From Moringa oleifera (Eukaryota > Streptophyta > Magnoliopsida > Brassicales > Moringaceae), in contig JAJFZO010000305.1 in NCBI GenBank assembly GCA_021397835.1, positions 47,501-111,500 on the forward strand: 64,000 bases of DNA, given 5' to 3'. The position numbers and the translations under genes are program-made. Under the pieces are notes generated by a model. It saw nothing but the letters and a program-made list of their open reading frames with translations. It made no database searches and was not told the origin of the DNA. Below are positions 8,852 through 20,240 of the stretch, piece by piece (position 1 is the stretch's first letter; each line of letters starts with the position of its first letter).

Positions 8852-9919
8852 TCAGTAATCGACACACATCCTCAGCGAGCCATCTTGTTTTCGCTGGAAT
8901 AGCACAGGTACGCCATAAGGGGCCTTTGATGGCTGAATGAAACCCGCTTCCAATAGCTCGTCTAGTTGCTTCCGTAATTCAACTAGTTCCGATGGGGGCA
9001 TTCGATATGGTGCTTGAGTAAGGGGTCTAGCACGAGGAAGTAACTTGATCATATGATCAACATTCCTCCTCGGAGGCAATGTCTTAGGGAGCTTCGGTGG
9101 CATCATGTCACTAAATTCCCTCAACACTTCAGCGATCTTGTTGGGCACCTCTACAACCTGATCTAGTTTTGCCTCAAATAGTGCTGCCACCATCGTCACT
9201 TCATCCTTCCGTAGTCTAGAATTTAGTTGCTTTGCAGATTGCAACCCAATCTGTTTCTTTTCTAACGAAAGCTCTCTTGCTGCTTCGGTTCTGATTAGGC
9301 TCGGGGCTCGCTCATCAGCCACGAGTACTCCACCTAAGTGGGGCATCATCGACACCTTGGCTTGTCTGAAGATTTCTAGACCCAAGATAACATCAAAGTC
9401 ATCTAACTGAGTTATCATGAAGTTGGACGTACCTTTCCATTCGCCTACCTCAAGGGTCGTAGTGGCAGCTCCGCATACTGCCTTCGCCTCAGCATTCACA
9501 GCTTTGAACTTGACCGAGGCTGGAGAAAGCTTAAGCCCGAGCTTTCCCACTTCTCTTTCTGCGATGAAATTGTTGCTAGCTCTCGTATCCAACATTGCCA
9601 TTGCATCGTTCCCGTTTACCTTCACCAGGACATAGATCAACCTTTTTTGCAAGTTCTTGGGTGTGATCGCATTCAGCAGCTGGATTGGATTCACCCGAGT
9701 TGTGGTATTCCTTTCCTTTTCCTCGAAGGAATCCTTTGCTGCCATGAGCGCCGCTAACTTCTCCTCGCGAGGACAGTCGCGTGCTCTATGTGGCCCGTTG
9801 CATAAGAAGCAACCCCGTTGGTCCACACTATTTCCTCTTCCTTTCAAAGAGGATGAGCCCCGAGGCTTGCTGGACTCAGCATTCTTCTTTTTCTTGCCCT
9901 TGGCATTGGGCTTTTTCAT
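8852..9919 (-). CDS. gag-pol: Gag zinc knuckle, protease and RT N-terminus fragment
   Basis: This 355-residue segment is the longest open piece of this copy. Residues 37-49 form a CX2CX3HX4C zinc knuckle (CFLCNGPHRARDC) behind a lysine-rich stretch. Residues about 96-200 are the aspartic protease. Its active site reads DTRA at 111-114 instead of DTGA, which should inactivate it. Residues about 280-355 begin reverse transcriptase, with IQPSKAPYG and the LRMCVDY motif. Gag and pol share one frame here, as in plant chromoviruses. The N-terminal gag is missing because the element ends at the junction with intergenic repeats. Confidence 0.9.
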   Translation of the reverse strand: MKKPNAKGKKKKNAESSKPRGSSSLKGRGNSVDQRGCFLCNGPHRARDCPREEKLAALMAAKDSFEEKERNTTTRVNPIQLLNAITPKNLQKRLIYVLVKVNGNDAMAMLDTRASNNFIAEREVGKLGLKLSPASVKFKAVNAEAKAVCGAATTTLEVGEWKGTSNFMITQLDDFDVILGLEIFRQAKVSMMPHLGGVLVADERAPSLIRTEAARELSLEKKQIGLQSAKQLNSRLRKDEVTMVAALFEAKLDQVVEVPNKIAEVLREFSDMMPPKLPKTLPPRRNVDHMIKLLPRARPLTQAPYRMPPSELVELRKQLDELLEAGFIQPSKAPYGVPVLFQRKQDGSLRMCVDY

Positions 9920-9966
9920 CCCCTTTCCAGCCTTCCCTTGTTTCTCACCTTTCTTTTCGTAAGCAC

Positions 9967-12900
9967 CACCCGCTGCCGCACGCTGGGAAAGCAGCCCAGG
10001 CCTTGCCTGGTGGGGGCTGCCGTGGCATGACTCTCATGCCCAGGGTCCGTGTGACGCAGCCCCCCTGCCTCGCTCACTGGCCAGTAAGTGGAGGGGCAGG
10101 GACGAGGGGGCTGGCTCGCGATGGGTGCACGTAGCCTTACTGTCGCGCACACAGCTGCCGCAAGCTGGGCAAGCAGCACATGCCATGCCTGCTCGGGGCT
10201 GCCGAGGCATGCCTCCCGTGCCAAGGGTCCATGCGACGCGGCTCCCATGGCTCGCTCGCTGGGCACCATGTCGAGGGGCAGGGACGAGGGGGCTGGCACG
10301 CAATGGGTGCCCGCAGCCTTGCTGGCGCACCCACAGCTGCCGCACGCTGGGAGAGCAGCCCATGCCATGGCTGCTGGGAGCTGCCGAGGCTTGACTCTCA
10401 TGCCCAAGGTCCATCTGACACATCTCCCCTGGCTCGCTATCTGGGCAGTAAGTCGAGGGACAGGGACGAGGGGGCTGGCTCGCGATGGGTGCCCGTGGCC
10501 TGGCTGGCAGGCCAACCGCTGCTGCATGCTGGGAAAGCAGCCCATACCTTGCCTGGTGGGTGCTGCCGAGACATGACTCTCATGCCCGGGGTCCGTGTGA
10601 CGCAGCCTCCCTGCCTCACTCGCTGGGCAGTAAGTGGAGGGGCAGGGACGAGGGGGCTGGCTTGCGATGGGTGCTCGTAGCCTTGCTGTCGCGCCCACAG
10701 CTGGTGCAAGCTAGGCAAGCAGCACATGCCATGCCTGCTGGGGGCTGCCGAGGAATGCCTCCCGTGCCCAGGGTCCATGCGACGCGGCTCCCCTGGCTTG
10801 CTCGCTGGGCACCATGTTGAGGGGCAGGGATGAGGGGGCTGGCACGCAATGGGTGCCCGTAGCCTTGCTGGCGCGCCCACAGCTGCCGCACGCTGGGCAA
10901 GCAGCCCATGCCGTCCCTGCTGGGGGCTGCCGAGGTATACCTGCCGTGCCCAGGGTCCTTGCAATACGGCACCCCTGGCTCGCTCACAGGGCACTATGTC
11001 GAGGTTCGGGGACGAGGGGGCTGGCTCGTGATGGGTGCCTCTGGCCTGGCTGGCATGCCTACTGTTGCCGCACGCTGGGCACTTGGCCCATGCCGTGCCT
11101 GCTGGGGGCTGCCGAGGCATGCATCCTGTGCCAGTGTCCGTGCGATGCGGCTCCCCTGGCTCTCTCGCTTGGCACTACGTCGAGGGGTCGGGGACGAGGG
11201 GGCTGGCTCGCGATGGGCGCCACTAGCATGGCTGGCACGCCCAGAGCTGCCGCACGCTTGGCACTTGACCCATGCTGTGCATGCTGGGGGCTGCTGAGGC
11301 ATGCCTCCCGTGCCCAGGGTCCATGTGACACGGCTCCCCTGGCTCGCTCGCTGGGCAACATGTCGAGGGGCAGGGACGAGGGGGCTGGCACGTGATGGGC
11401 GCCCGTGGCCTTGCTGGTGTGCCCATCGCTGCCGCACAGTGGGCAAGCAGCCCCTGCGGTGCCTGCTAGGGGCTGCCGAGGCATGCCTCCCGTGACCTGG
11501 GTCCGTGTGACGCGGCTCCCCTGGCTTGCTAGTGGGCAGTAAGTCGAGGGGCAGGGACGAGGGGGCTGGCTCGCGATGGGCCCCCGTGGCCTTGCTGGCA
11601 TGCCATCTGCTGCCACACGCTGGGAAAGCAGCCCATGCCTTGCCTGGTGGGTGCTGCTGAGACATGACTCTCATGCCCGGGGTCCGTGTGATGCAGCCCC
11701 CCTGCCTCGCTCGCTGGGCAGTAAGTGGAGGGGCAGGGACGAGGGGGCTGGCTCGCGATTGGTGCCCGTAGCCTTGCTATTGCGCCCACAGCTGCCGCAA
11801 GCTAAGGAAGCAGCACATGCCATGCCTGCTGGGGGCTGCCGAGGAATGCCTCCCGTGCCCAGGGTCCATGCGACGCGGCTAACCTGGCTTGCTCGCTGGG
11901 CACCATGTCGAGGGGCAGGGATGAGGGGGCTGGCATGCAATGGGTGCCCGTAGCCTTGCTGGCGCGCCCACAGCTGCCGCACGCTGGGCAAGCTGCCCAT
12001 GCCGTTCCTGCTGAGGGCTGCCGAGGTATGCCTGTCATGCCCAGGGTCCTTGCGATACGGCACCCCTGGCTCGCTCGCAGGGCACTATGCCGAGGTTTGG
12101 GGACGAGGGGGCTGGCTCGTGATGGGCGCATCTGGCCTGGCTGGCACGCCTACTGTTGCCGCACGCTGGGCACTTGGCCCATGCCGTGCCTAATGGGGGC
12201 TGCCGAGGCATGCATCCTGTGCTACTGTCCGTGCAACGCGGGTCCCCTGGCTCGCTTGCTGGGCACTACGTCGAGGGGTCGGGGACGAGTGGGCTGGCTC
12301 GCGATGGGTGCCACTGGCATGGCTGACAAGCCCAGAGCTGCCTCAAGCTGGGCACCTGGCCCATGCTGTGCATGCTGGGGGCTGCTGAGGCATGCCTCCC
12401 GTGCCCAGGGTCCATGCGAAACGGCTCCCCTGGCTTGCTCGCTGGGCACCATGTCGAGGTGCAGGGACGAGGGGGCTGGCACGTGATGGGCGCCCGTGGC
12501 CTTGTTGGTGTGCCTACCGCTGCCGCACGGTGGGCAAGCAGCCCCTGCGGTGCCTGCTGGGAGCTGCCAAGGCATGCCTCCCGTGACCTGGTCCCTGTGA
12601 CGCGGCTCCCCTGGCTCGCTAGCTGGGCAGTAAGTTGAGGGGCAGGGATGAAGGGGCTGGCTCGCGATAGGCCCCCGTGGCCTTGCTGGCATGCCATCCA
12701 CTGCCGCACGCTGGGAAAGCAGGCCATGCCTTGCCTGCTGGCGGCTGCCGAGGCATGACTCTCATGCCCAGGGTCCATGTGACACGGCTGCCCTGCCTCG
12801 CTCGCCGGGCAGTAAGTGGAGGGGCAGGGACGAGGGGGCTGGCACGTGATGGGGGCCCATGGCCTGGCTGGTGTGCCCACCGCTGCTGCACGGTGGGCAA

Positions 12901-14443
12901 GCAGCCCATGCAGTTCCTTCTGGGGGCTACCGAGGCATGCCTTCCATGCCCAGGGTCCATGTGAAGTGGCTCCCCTGGCTCGCTCGCTGGGCACCATGTC
13001 CAGGGGCAGGGACGAGGGGGCTGGGCCGTGATGGGCGCCTGTGGCCTTGCTGCTGTGTCCATCGATGCCACACAGTGGGCAAGCAGCCCATGCGGCGCCT
13101 TCTGGGCGCTGCTGAGACATGCCTCCTGTCACCATGGTTCGTGCGACGCGGCTCCCCCGGCTTGCTCTCTGGGCAGTAAATCGAAGGATAGGGACGAGGG
13201 GGCTGGCTCGCGATGGGCGCCCGTGGCCTGGCTGGTGCACCTACCGCTGCTGCACGCTGGGCTGGCAGCCCATGCCGTGCCTGCTGGGGGCTGCCGAGTC
13301 ATGCCTCCCATGCCCAGGGTCCAAGTGACATGGCTCCCCTGGCTCGCTCGCTGGGCAGTAAGTGGAGGGGCAGGGACGAGGGGGCTGGCTCGCGATGGGC
13401 GCCCGTGACCTGGCTGGCGCGCCCACCGCTGCCGCACGCTGGGCAAGCAGCCCATGCCATGCCTGGTGGGGGCTGCCAAGGCCTGCCTCACATGACCAAG
13501 GTCTGTGCGACGCGGCTCCCCTGGCTCGCTCACTGGGCAGTAAGTGGAGGGGCAGGGACGAGGGGGCTGGCTCGCGATGGGTGCCCGTGGCCTGGCTGGT
13601 GCACCCACCGCTGCCACACGCTGGGCTAGCAGCCCATGCCATGCCTGCTGGGGGCTGCAGAGTCATGCCTCCCATGCCCAGGATCCATGTGATGCGGCTC
13701 CCCTGGCTCGCTCACCAGGCAGTAAGTGGAGGGGCAGGGACGAGGGGGCTGGCTCGCGATGGGCGCCCGTAGCCTGGCTAGCACGCCCACAGCTGCCGCA
13801 CGCAGGGCAAGCAGCCCATGCCGTGCCTGCTGGGGGCTGCTGAGGCATGCCTCCTGTGCCCATTTTCCATGCGATGTGGCTCCCCTGGCTTGCTCGCTGG
13901 GCACAACGTCGAGGGTCGGGGACGAGGGGGCTGGCTCACAATGGGCGCCAGCGGCCTGGCTGGCACACCCACCGCTGCCGCACGGTGGCCAAGTAGCCCA
14001 TGCGGTGCCTGCTGGGGGCTGCCGAGGCGTGCCTCACGTGACCAGGGTCCATGCGACACAGCTCCCCTGGCTCGGTCGCTGGGCAGTAAGTCGATGGGCA
14101 GGGACGAGGGGGCTGGCTCACGATGGTGCCCGTGGCCTGGCTGGCGCGCCCACCGCTGCCGCACGCTGGGCTAGCGGCCCATGCCGTGCCTGCTTGGGGC
14201 TGCCGAGGCATGCCTCCCATGCCCAGGGTCCATGCGATGTGGCTGTCCTGGCTCGCTCGCAGGGCAGTAAGTCGAGGGGCAGGGACGAGGCGGCTGGCTC
14301 GCGATGGGCGCCCGTGGCCAGGCGCGCACCGCTGCCGCACGCTGGGCAAGCAGCCCATGCCGTGCCTGCTGGGCGCTGCCAAGGCATGCCTCCCGTGCCC
14401 AGTGTCCGTGTGACACAGCTCCCCTGGCTCGCTCACTGGGCAG
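9967..14443. repeat. Intergenic spacer tandem repeat array (about 24-25 monomers)
   Basis: The GC-rich monomers are mostly about 182 bp, each with the blocks gctgggcaagcagcccatgc, gctgccgaggcatgcctccc, gcccagggtcc and cccctggctcgctcgctggg. Many copies here share the variant gggcagtaagt. The array begins at the broken gag end and stops at gggcagtactttacc before the 26S 3' spacer. Open frames through it on both strands follow from the repeat composition and are not genes. Confidence 0.92.
10572..12753. repeat. Higher-order repeat, two copies of 1091 bp
   Basis: The marker variant starting catgactctcatgcccggg is at 10572, 11663 and 12754, exactly 1091 bp apart, which is six monomers of about 182 bp. 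A partial earlier copy at 10027 is three monomers away (545 bp). The order of variant monomers between markers is the same in both copies, including the gggcacttgg(a/c)ccatgc variant. Confidence 0.85.
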
Positions 14444-14660
14444 TACTTTACCATGGGACAGCATCGAGGGACAAGTTTCTGTTAGATATATATATTTTTT
14501 ATTGGAGTAACACTTGGTTCCCCAATGCTTCCCGATATGTTTCCAAGTGTTTTTTCCTTGTGTTTCTCATTCTCCACAAGCCCAAATGACTTTGCTTCCT
14601 TTTCCAGGTCATTATCTCGAGGGATGATTTCAGACCTCGGGGCTCAATTGCCGAAAAGAG
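14444..14660. other. Spacer downstream of 26S 3' end
   Basis: This is homologous to 3252-3483, 20969-21205 and 31894-32145. It begins cagtactttacc, contains tatatatatttttt near 14490, and ends at the 26S 3' end. No gene is seen. Confidence 0.55.
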
Positions 14661-15661
14661 AGGGACGAATCGAAGCGACAAAGGGCTGAATCTTACTGGA
14701 TCGTGGCAGCAAGGCCACTCTGCCACTTACGATACCCCGTCGCATATTTAAGTCATCTGCAAATGATTCTACCCGTTGCTCAGTGGGAATCACACTTCAA
14801 GGCAGCCCACGAGACTCCTCCGCCGCGTGGGATTGGCCAATGACACGTGCCTTTGGGGGCCGGATGGCCCCTATTGCGGGTCGGCAATCGGGCGACGGGC
14901 GCATGCATCGCTTCTAGCCTGGATTTTGACTTAAAGGCGTTCAGTCATAATCCAGTGCATGGTAGCTTCGCACCACTGGCTTTTCAACTAAGTGTAATGA
15001 CCAATTGTGCGAATCAATGGTTCCTCTCGTACTAGGTTGAATTACTATCATGACGCGGGCATTAGTAGGGTAAAACTAACCTATCTCACCACGATCTAAA
15101 CCCAGCTCACGTTCCCTATTGGTGGGTGAACAATCCAACACTTAGTGAATTCTACTTCACAATGATAGGAAGAGACGACATCAAAGGATTAAAAAGCCAT
15201 GTCGCTATGAATGCTTGGCTGCCACGAGCCAGTTATCTCGTGGTAACTTTTCTGACACCTCTAGCTTCAAATTCCGAAGGTCTAAAGGATTGATAGGCCA
15301 CGCTTTCACGGTTTGTATTCGTACTGGAAATTAGAATCAAACGAGCTTTTACCCTTTTGTTCCACACGAGATTTCTGTTCTCGTTGAGCATATCTTAGGA
15401 CACCTGCCTTATATGCTGCCCTAGCCAAACTCCCCACCTGACAATGTCTTCCACCCAGATCAACCAGCTGAAGTCGACCTTGGGTCCAAAAAGAGGGACA
15501 ACAGCCCGCCTTCGATTCACGAAATAAGTAAAATAACGTTAAAAGTAGTGGTATTTCACTTTTGCCGTTTTCGACTCCCACTTATCCTACACCTCTCTAG
15601 TCATTTCACAAAGTCAGACCAGAGTCAAGCTCAACAGGGTCTTCTTTGCTCGCTGATTTTG

Positions 15662-15692
<31 letters not shown>

Positions 15693-15756
15693 TGATAGTA
15701 GACAGGGACAGTAGGAATCTCTTTAATCCATTAATGTGCATCACTAATTAGATGAT

Positions 15757-15795
<39 letters not shown>

Positions 15796-16665
15796 CCCGT
15801 TTACCTGCGCTTGGTTGAATTTCTTCACTTTGACATTCAAAGCACCGAGCAGAAATCACATTGCATGAGCATCCACAGGGACCATCGCAATGCTTTGTTT
15901 TAATTAAACAGTCAGATTCCCCTTGTTCGTACTAGTTCTGAGTTGGCTGTTCGACGCCCAAGGAAGGCCCCTGAAGGAACCGTTCCTAGTCCATCCCCAG
16001 CCGGCATGCGGCGACCCGCTCTCACCGCGGCAGCAGCTCAAGCAGTCTATCGACAGCTGATGGGTTCGGGACTAGGACCACTGTGCCCAATCCTCAGAGC
16101 CAATTCTTTTCCCGAGGTTACGGATCCATTTTGTTGACTTACCTTGCCTACATTGTTCCATCAACCAGAGGTTGTTCACCTTGGAGACCTGATGCGGTTA
16201 TGAGTACAACCGGGTATGGGAGACACTCGGTCCTCTAGATTTTCAAGGCCATCGGGGGCACACTGAACACCACGCGACGTGCAGTGCTCTTCCAGCTGCT
16301 GGACCGTACCTCCGGCTGAGCCATTTCTAGGGTGGGCAAGCTGTTAAACAGAAAAGATAACTCTTTTCGGGGCCCCCATCGACATCTTTGGACTCCCTAA
16401 CGTTACTGTCAGCTGCCACATCCTGATTTCAAAATTTTAATTGGATCCCCTTTCGCAGCTCGCGCCAAGGCACTATCCGATGGGCTTCCCCCGTCTTTTA
16501 GGATCGACTAACCCATGTGCAAGTGTCGTTCACATGGAACCTTTCCCTTTTTTGGCCTTCCAAGTTCTCATTTGAATATTTGCTACTATGACCAAGATCT
16601 GCACCGATGGTCGCTACTCTCGGGCTCGCACCTCGAGTTTTGCGAGGACCACCGCACCCTCCTAC
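14661..16665 (-). rRNA. 26S rRNA: 26S rRNA 3' two-thirds, fused to 18S
   Basis: This runs from the 26S 3' terminus (agggacgaatcgaagcgaca) through the conserved domains (for example gcgaatcaatggttcctctc and ggactccctaacgttac). It covers about 2.0 kb. At about 16661-16670 the word tactcattcc, present in both 26S (23087) and 18S (5087-5096), marks a switch to the 18S gene. About 12 bp are missing near 15413 compared with the copy at 21876. Confidence 0.92.
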
Positions 16666-18208
16666 TCATTCCGATTACCAGACTCAAATAGCCCGGTATT
16701 GTTATTTATTGTCATTACCTCCCCGTGTCAGGATTGGGTAATTTGCACACCTACTGCCTTCCTTGGATGTGGTAGTCGTTTCTCAGGCTCCCTCTCTGGA
16801 ATCGAACCCTAATTCTCTATCACCTGTCACCACCATAGTAGGTGTCGCACTGTCGGTTGCGGGATCAGTGCAACTCTAGTGTGATGGCGCTAGATGCGTC
16901 CACCTAACCAGCCCAACTTTTTAAGCCCGTGCCAAAAGAAGAATAAGAGCCAACAGCGCAAAAGCAAAGTAAAAAGATAATATTACGAGAACTCTTTCTC
17001 AACCTTTATTGATAATAAAGGAACTCTTCACAAAAGAAAGGTCTCTCTCTAAGAGCACCCAAAGCCTCTAGTTACCCACACGCTTGAGTTTGTATTACTC
17101 GATGTGTTTACAACTGAACCCAAGCTCCCTTTTTATACTAGTTGAAGAGTGTCCTACTCAAACACTCCCTCTTAGTTATCCCACGTTTTTCAGATAGGCC
17201 ACCCAATCTTGATCACGAATCTTTATCTCATTGAGGCTTATCTTAAAAGTTTGGATAACATCCTTCTCCCGCAAGGACTCTCCTTGAGTCAAGGATCTCA
17301 TCTCCTTTGAAGTCTTCTCCAAGACTTCTTATCCACTTTCAACCGGTTTGGATAGGCTTGAGGAAGTGGTTTCCATTCAGGACTCTTTTCGAGCCTTATC
17401 TCCCTTGGCTTTTGGGATAGACAGCTCTTTCTTATCCTTCTATCGCTTGATCCTCGTCTAGCCAATAGCCATATCCTTTCTTTGTGAAATATCTTCGCTT
17501 GCTGGACTTTCCATCCATTCCAAGCTGGGTTCCCGGATTCTGCCCTGCGTTCCCGTCACTGGACATATTCGCACCACAATGTACTGGTGCTTGCTTGAGG
17601 CATCTTTGCTGCTTTCCCCTTAAGCGGGCTTATGGGTCTATTTATGTGCTTCATCCCTCGCTCTACAATGTTCCCAACTCACCAGCGAATCTCGCCACTA
17701 TAAGTATGAAACTCAATTTTTCATCAAGTCTCCCACATTCGTTTTCATATCTAACTAATGTGTTTTTGCCTTACTAGTGTGGTCCTCCACACTTGTAGGT
17801 CCGGGTATGGAGCAAGACTCACCATGCCTACGCCTTGGTACTCAGATTCAAGGGTCTGATAGTAAGCAACTATCCTACCATCAAAAGTTGATAGGGTAGA
17901 AATTTGAATGATACGTTGCCGGCATGATGGCCTTGCGATCCGTCGAGTTATCATAATCATCAGAGCAACGGCAGAAGCCCGCGTTGACCTTTTATATAAT
18001 AAATGCGTCCCTTCCAGAAGTCGGGGTTTGTTGCACGTATTAGAACTAGAATTACTATGGGTATCTGAGTAGTAGGTACCATCAAACAAACTATAACTGA
18101 TTTAATGAGCCACTCGTAGTTTCATAGTGTGAATTAGTTCATACTTACAGATGCATGGCTTAATCTTTGAGCCAAGCATATGACTACTGGCAGGATCAAC
18201 TAGGTAGC
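16666..18208 (-). rRNA. 18S rRNA: 18S rRNA 5' part with inserted solo LTR
   Basis: Two pieces of 18S (16666-16842 and 17862-18208) flank an LTR. Together they give about 520 nucleotides of the 5' domain. The gene start is read in reverse as TACCTAGTTGATCCTGCCAG, one base away from the canonical TACCTGGTTGATCC. The downstream end is a fusion to 26S. It cannot make an 18S RNA. Confidence 0.92.
16843..17861 (-). mobile_element. Solo LTR of the chromovirus in 18S
   Basis: This 1019-bp LTR has no internal region. In its own orientation it starts TATCAGACCC (a mutated TGTCAGACCC) and ends with a degenerate form of GGTGTGACA. The flanks are GTAGG on the left and GTAAG on the right, a 5-bp target duplication with one change. 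It lies at about nucleotide 347 of 18S, the same place as the LTRs at 5253, 30497 and 37525. Confidence 0.92.
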
Positions 18209-19606
18209 ATCCTTCGAGACACCGCGCCAACTAGGACCGAAGCATGCTGAAAGGCTCGCTGAGGCCAAAGCGATCGCGATCATCCTTCAAAATCGATGGG
18301 ACATTGGACAAATGCTTTCGCTTGGACAGGCAGAGGCTGAGGCCACTCTTGTCGCAACACTTTTCGCATCCAAGGGGACGATCGAGTGCCCGTGTGCCAA
18401 AGCAAGTGCATGCCGAAGCAAGCTGCGCTTGGAGCACGAGGCCTGGCTTAGGTTTCCACCCATTCCAGCAGGGGACATGGTGCAAAGACAGCTGACTCGA
18501 ATCATCGAATTTCATTTGTGAAGGCACGCAACACAGAGTGCCGATGTCACCCACAAAAAGCCAATGTATGGCTTAGGGTCAAGCTTGAAACAACGTGCTA
18601 GCCAACAGTTCGATGTGGGAGCATGGAGCCTAGCAACATGCATGACTAGATCACCATTCACATGCCGCACGTACAAATGGGTAACAATAGCACCAAATGA
18701 GCTCCAAGCCGACGAGCGAAAGGCCCATCGATCATGCAGGTCGTCTAGTGCCACCGCACCAAAGCCACTAAGCGCAAAATTGTTTCGATAGCGAGGGACA
18801 ATTCTTCGATGGCAAGGGACCATCGATGACGCCTTGGTAGCAGGGTGTCACGCAGTGCCCAGGCTAGCTGTGTGGCTCGCTCGATACTAATGGCCGACGA
18901 TCGTGTCGTCAATCGCGTTATGTAACAAGTCTGACTCGGTAACCTTGAGAGTTAGGATCCAACCCCACGTTCGCCCCCTCGAGGGCCTGCCATGAATTAC
19001 TCCGTATGCTCAAAATCCCCCCAGCGATTTGGCCCTCGCATAGCATGCATCATCGTTAGCATCACCGCCCATACCGTCGTGCTTGTCTAGCCACATCCCA
19101 ACTCATTATCCCATGATTTAGCGGATTTCATTTCCTACATTTTTCCCATCGATGAGGCCTTGGCAGCAGAGGTGTCACGCGGTGCCCAGGCTGGCCGTGT
19201 GGCTCGCTCGAAGCTAATGGTCAACGATCATGTCGTCAATCGCGTTGCTCAACGAGTCTACCTAGGCAAGCTTGAGCGTTGTGATCCAACCCCACGTCCG
19301 CCTCCTTGAGGGCCTGCGACGAAGCACTCCTCATGCTCGAAATCCCCCTAGTGATTTGGCCCTCGCGTAGCATGCATCATCGTTAGCTTCGCCGCCCACA
19401 CCGTTGAGCTTGTCTAGCCACATCCCAGCTCATTATCCCACGATTTTTCTCGCTTCGTTGCCCACAATTTGGTGGATTTCGTTTTCCATGTTTTCCCCAC
19501 TCCGTTGGCTACTGATCGAGCATCCCACACCTTTCGGCCGACGTCGCCAGCCGCCTGCCTGCCGGCGAGGGTGGCCGCCACAGCCACGCAAGCTAGGTGA
19601 CCACCT
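18209..19606 (-). other. 5' external transcribed spacer
   Basis: The spacer lies upstream of 18S in transcription direction and is homologous to 38894-40095. It starts directly after the 18S 5' end with agcatccttcgagacacc. It contains a 326-bp tandem duplication that the other units lack. Its GC-rich part ends near 19600. No gene is seen; short open frames are not conserved between units. Confidence 0.75.
18821..19470. repeat. 326-bp tandem duplication in the external spacer
   Basis: Two copies start with catcgatga(c/g)gccttgg at 18821 and 19147. Each runs through tgtcacgc(a/g)gtgcccaggct, gatttggccctcgc and tagccacatccca. The unit at 39507 has one copy. The shortened unit at 1871 begins at the same point as the second copy. 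Confidence 0.8.
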
Positions 19607-19620
19607 CCTCCATAAAGAAT
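19601..19620 (-). promoter_or_regulatory. Candidate RNA polymerase I start region
   Basis: On the minus strand this reads ATTCTTTATGGAGGAGGTGG, the equivalent of the blocks at 2463 and 40089. The G run is interrupted here, so this copy looks decayed. The assignment rests on position and comparison only. Confidence 0.25.
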
Positions 19621-19955
19621 CTTAAATGAAATTTCACTCCCGGCAGGAGAGAAGCATTAGTATGTCTAAGCCGTCATAATGTGTCTAAAAAATTATTTAC
19701 ATGGAATTTTGAGCTGAAATTTTTACATAAATGGAGAATAATCATATCTGCCACTAGAAAAAATTTTAGAATTTTCTAATGAATTTTTTTTAATGAATTT
19801 TTGAAGCCAAAAATTAAAAAAATCATCAAAAATAGCCCATGAGTCAAAATGATTACAAACTTCAGGGGAAGACTCCTCATGAATTACATGATTTATTTGA
19901 GTCATTTCGAGACCAATTCCGTGATGAAAAGACCTTTAATTCACACCAATTTCAC
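19621..19955. other. AT-rich spacer upstream of candidate Pol I start
   Basis: This AT-rich block is homologous to 2479-2783 and 40100-40449, with A/T runs such as gaattttttttaatg. No gene is seen. Confidence 0.55.
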
Positions 19956-20240
19956 AACTGGGCATTGCGGCCAACAGGCTGGGGCAGCTGCGCCTCTGCC
20001 TGGCCCAGGGTGCATGCTGGCTGCCCTGTCCAGCGCACCTCCAGCCACCCCATGGCTGCCCTCAGGGTCCATCACAGCCAGGGGACACGGCCAAGCCCAG
20101 CTTGCCCATGAAATCAACGCCCAGAGCACGTGCCGAGCCTCACAGCATGCTCGCGGTTGGCTCGCATGGGGCGCCCCTAGCAAGGCTGGCTCTGTGCCTG
20201 CTGGGGACTGCTGTGGCACCCCTGGCTCGCACGCTAGGCA
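19956..20240. other. Unique GC-rich leader of the intergenic repeats
   Basis: This is homologous to 2784-3060 and 40450-40735, beginning near gggcattgcggccaacaggc. It is single copy and leads into the monomer array. Confidence 0.65.

Larger units (their letters stand above)
5253..9966 (-). mobile_element. Chromovirus (Ty3/gypsy) copy, 3' half, in 18S
   Basis: On the minus strand the order is gag end, protease, reverse transcriptase, RNase H, integrase, chromodomain, then 3' LTR, which is the Ty3/gypsy order. The chromodomain at the integrase C terminus places it among chromoviruses. A Tekay- or Galadriel-like clade is likely, but this was not tested. The 18S flank beside the LTR is GTAGG. 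The 5' LTR, primer site and gag N-terminal part are missing. At about 9962-9970 the gag sequence passes straight into intergenic repeats through the shared word cacc. The coding region has several stops and frameshifts and cannot make a full polyprotein. Confidence 0.92.

Noticed and set aside
9967..14443. Possible CRISPR-like or centromeric satellite array
   Set aside because: There are no spacers of unique sequence between short repeats, and the monomers are contiguous. The array is bounded by rDNA sequence in every unit, so it is the intergenic spacer repeat.
10437..14589. Many frames of 200-290 residues on both strands in the first array
   Set aside because: The predicted proteins are repeats of the same monomer in shifted frames, rich in Ala, Arg, Gly and Pro, with no recognisable domain. 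They do not stay conserved between monomers.
16843..17861. Group I intron or R1/R2-type element as the insert in 18S
   Set aside because: The insert has LTR ends (TG...CA), a 5-bp target duplication, TATA and polyadenylation signals, and matches the LTRs of the chromovirus copies.
18244..18521. Short frames in the external spacer of the second unit
   Set aside because: The homologous spacer at 38930-39190 gives different peptides with shifts. The position directly upstream of 18S fits transcribed spacer, not a gene.
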